Positions 4,791-5,534 of a stretch of DNA of 5,534 nt are shown piece after piece. The DNA comes from Actinomycetes bacterium (GTDB taxonomy: Bacteria > Actinomycetota > Actinomycetes > Streptosporangiales > Streptosporangiaceae), in assembly GCA_023425615.1 (NCBI GenBank), contig JAFACJ010000885.1, positions 1 through 5,534 of the forward strand. Direction: 5' to 3'. The notes under the pieces are model-generated. The model made no database searches and had not been told where the DNA came from. It saw only the letters and a program-made list of their open reading frames with translations. Position 1 is the first letter of the stretch, and each line of letters begins with the position of its first letter. Made by a program: the position numbers and the translations under genes.

Positions 4791-5534
4791 TCAGAGGGTG
4801 GAGCGCAGCGCACCGCCGTCGACCGCGAACGCCTGCCCCGTCACGAAGGACGCGGCGGGCGAGACCAGGTAGGCGGCGGCCCTGGCGATCTCGACGGGGT
4901 CGCCCCAGCGGCCGAGCGGGATCGCCGACACCACCTCCGCCATCTCCTCCTCCTCGGTCGTGCCGTGGGCGGCGGACTTGGCGGCGACGATGTTGCGCAT
5001 CCGGTCGGTGCCGGTCGCGCCGGGCATGAGCTGGTTGACGCGGACGCCGTGCGGCGCCAGCTCCAGCGACATCTGCTTGGCCAGCGCCGACAGCAGCGAG
5101 CGCAGCGACGCCGACAGCACGCCGCCGGGGGCGGGCTGCTTCACCCAGGTGGAGGTGATGAACAGGATCGAGCCGCCGCCCTGCTCGACCATCTGCCGCG
5201 CGCCTGCGGTCGCCAGCTGCACCGCGGGCCGCACGAGCTGGTCGTAGGCCAGCGCCCAGTCCTGCGGTCCGGTCTCCAGGAACGGCATGATCTTCGGGCC
5301 CGGGGTGTTGATGATGAGCGCGTCGAGCCGTCCGTGCGCCGCCACGACGTCGGGCACCAGCCGGTCCACGGCCTCGGCGTCGGCGAGGTCCAGCGGGTAG
5401 GGGGTGCGTCCGGGCGCCGCCTCGGGCCTGCGGGCGCCGACCGCGACCCGGGCGCCCTCGTCGGCGAGGAGGTCGGCGATCGCCGCGCCGATGCCGCGGC
5501 TGGCGGCGGTCACGAGCGCGACGCGGTCCTTCAG
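4791..5534 (-). CDS. Atypical SDR-family oxidoreductase (BKR-like), 5' end outside window
   Basis: Short-chain dehydrogenase/reductase with a Rossmann fold, presumably an NAD(P)-dependent oxidoreductase acting on a pathway intermediate; 247 residues are visible. The frame is open to the window edge. It reads LKDRVALVTAASRGIG, the usual beta1 strand and TGxxxGIG-like cofactor loop, so the true start lies a few codons beyond 5534 and the in-frame GTG at 5513 is not the start. Further SDR marks are NTPGP in place of NNAG, the strand ending in ITST (active-site Ser region), PLGRWGDP near the C-terminus and the terminal TGQAFAVDGG. The catalytic YxxxK is absent: the segment after the Ser reads VLSASLRSLL, with Leu where Tyr and Lys are expected. 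This agrees with the known SDR subgroup called BKR_like (cd05344), which lacks a perfect catalytic tetrad. It is the first visible gene of the operon, 29 bp before the NicX-like gene. Family assignment is strong; substrate is unknown. Confidence 0.9.
   Translation of the reverse strand: MKDRVALVTAASRGIGAAIADLLADEGARVAVGARRPEAAPGRTPYPLDLADAEAVDRLVPDVVAAHGRLDALIINTPGPKIMPFLETGPQDWALAYDQLVRPAVQLATAGARQMVEQGGGSILFITSTWVKQPAPGGVLSASLRSLLSALAKQMSLELAPHGVRVNQLMPGATGTDRMRNIVAAKSAAHGTTEEEEMAEVVSAIPLGRWGDPVEIARAAAYLVSPAASFVTGQAFAVDGGALRSTL

Noticed and set aside
3784..4872. Plus-strand open frame of 362 codons opposite the NicX-like gene
   Set aside because: It is antisense to a gene with clear family motifs, is rich in Arg/His/Gly/Gln/Val as expected from mirrored GC-rich codons, and shows no recognisable domain.
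4791..5513. GTG at 5513 as the start of the reductase
   Set aside because: It would cut into the first beta strand of the Rossmann fold; the frame continues as LKDRVAL to the window edge, so the start lies outside.

Overview
The window looks like chromosomal DNA from a high-GC actinomycete. Third codon positions are almost all G or C, Shine-Dalgarno sequences are good, and genes are packed end to end. A Streptosporangiales or Actinomadura-like host is plausible but cannot be fixed from the sequence. All seven genes lie on the minus strand, so transcription runs from right (5534) to left (1). No stretch over 300 bases lacks a gene, and no RNA gene, mobile element, CRISPR array or terminator was seen.

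In transcription order the genes are: (1) an atypical short-chain dehydrogenase/reductase, cut at its 5' end by the window edge; (2) a NicX-type 2,5-dihydroxypyridine 5,6-dioxygenase homologue; (3) a class III (LigB-type) extradiol dioxygenase with a LigA-like domain fused in front; (4) a carbon-nitrogen hydrolase of the Nit/omega-amidase type; (5) a small protein of about 87 residues of unknown role; (6) a GntR-family regulator with an FCD ligand-binding domain; (7) a maleate cis-trans isomerase, cut at its 3' end by the window edge. From gene 2 onward the junctions are 1-19 bp overlaps or a 3 bp gap. The only larger gap, between genes 1 and 2, is 29 bp. This is one operon with strong translational coupling; its main promoter must lie to the right of the window.

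The set points to breakdown of an N-heteroaromatic (hydroxypyridine-like) compound. In the known nicotinate and picolinate pathways, NicX/PicD opens 2,5-dihydroxypyridine to N-formylmaleamate, two hydrolases (NicD, NicF) give maleate, and maleate isomerase (NicE) gives fumarate. Here the first and last enzymes of that lower pathway are present. The two standard hydrolases are absent from the window; a nitrilase-superfamily amidase and a second, unrelated ring-cleaving dioxygenase sit in between. That makes the locus a variant or hybrid pathway whose true substrate is unknown. The most unusual points are the paired, translationally coupled ring-cleavage enzymes of two different folds, the LigA-LigB domain order, the reductase lacking the usual Tyr/Lys pair, and the regulator with Asp and His exchanged in its metal site.
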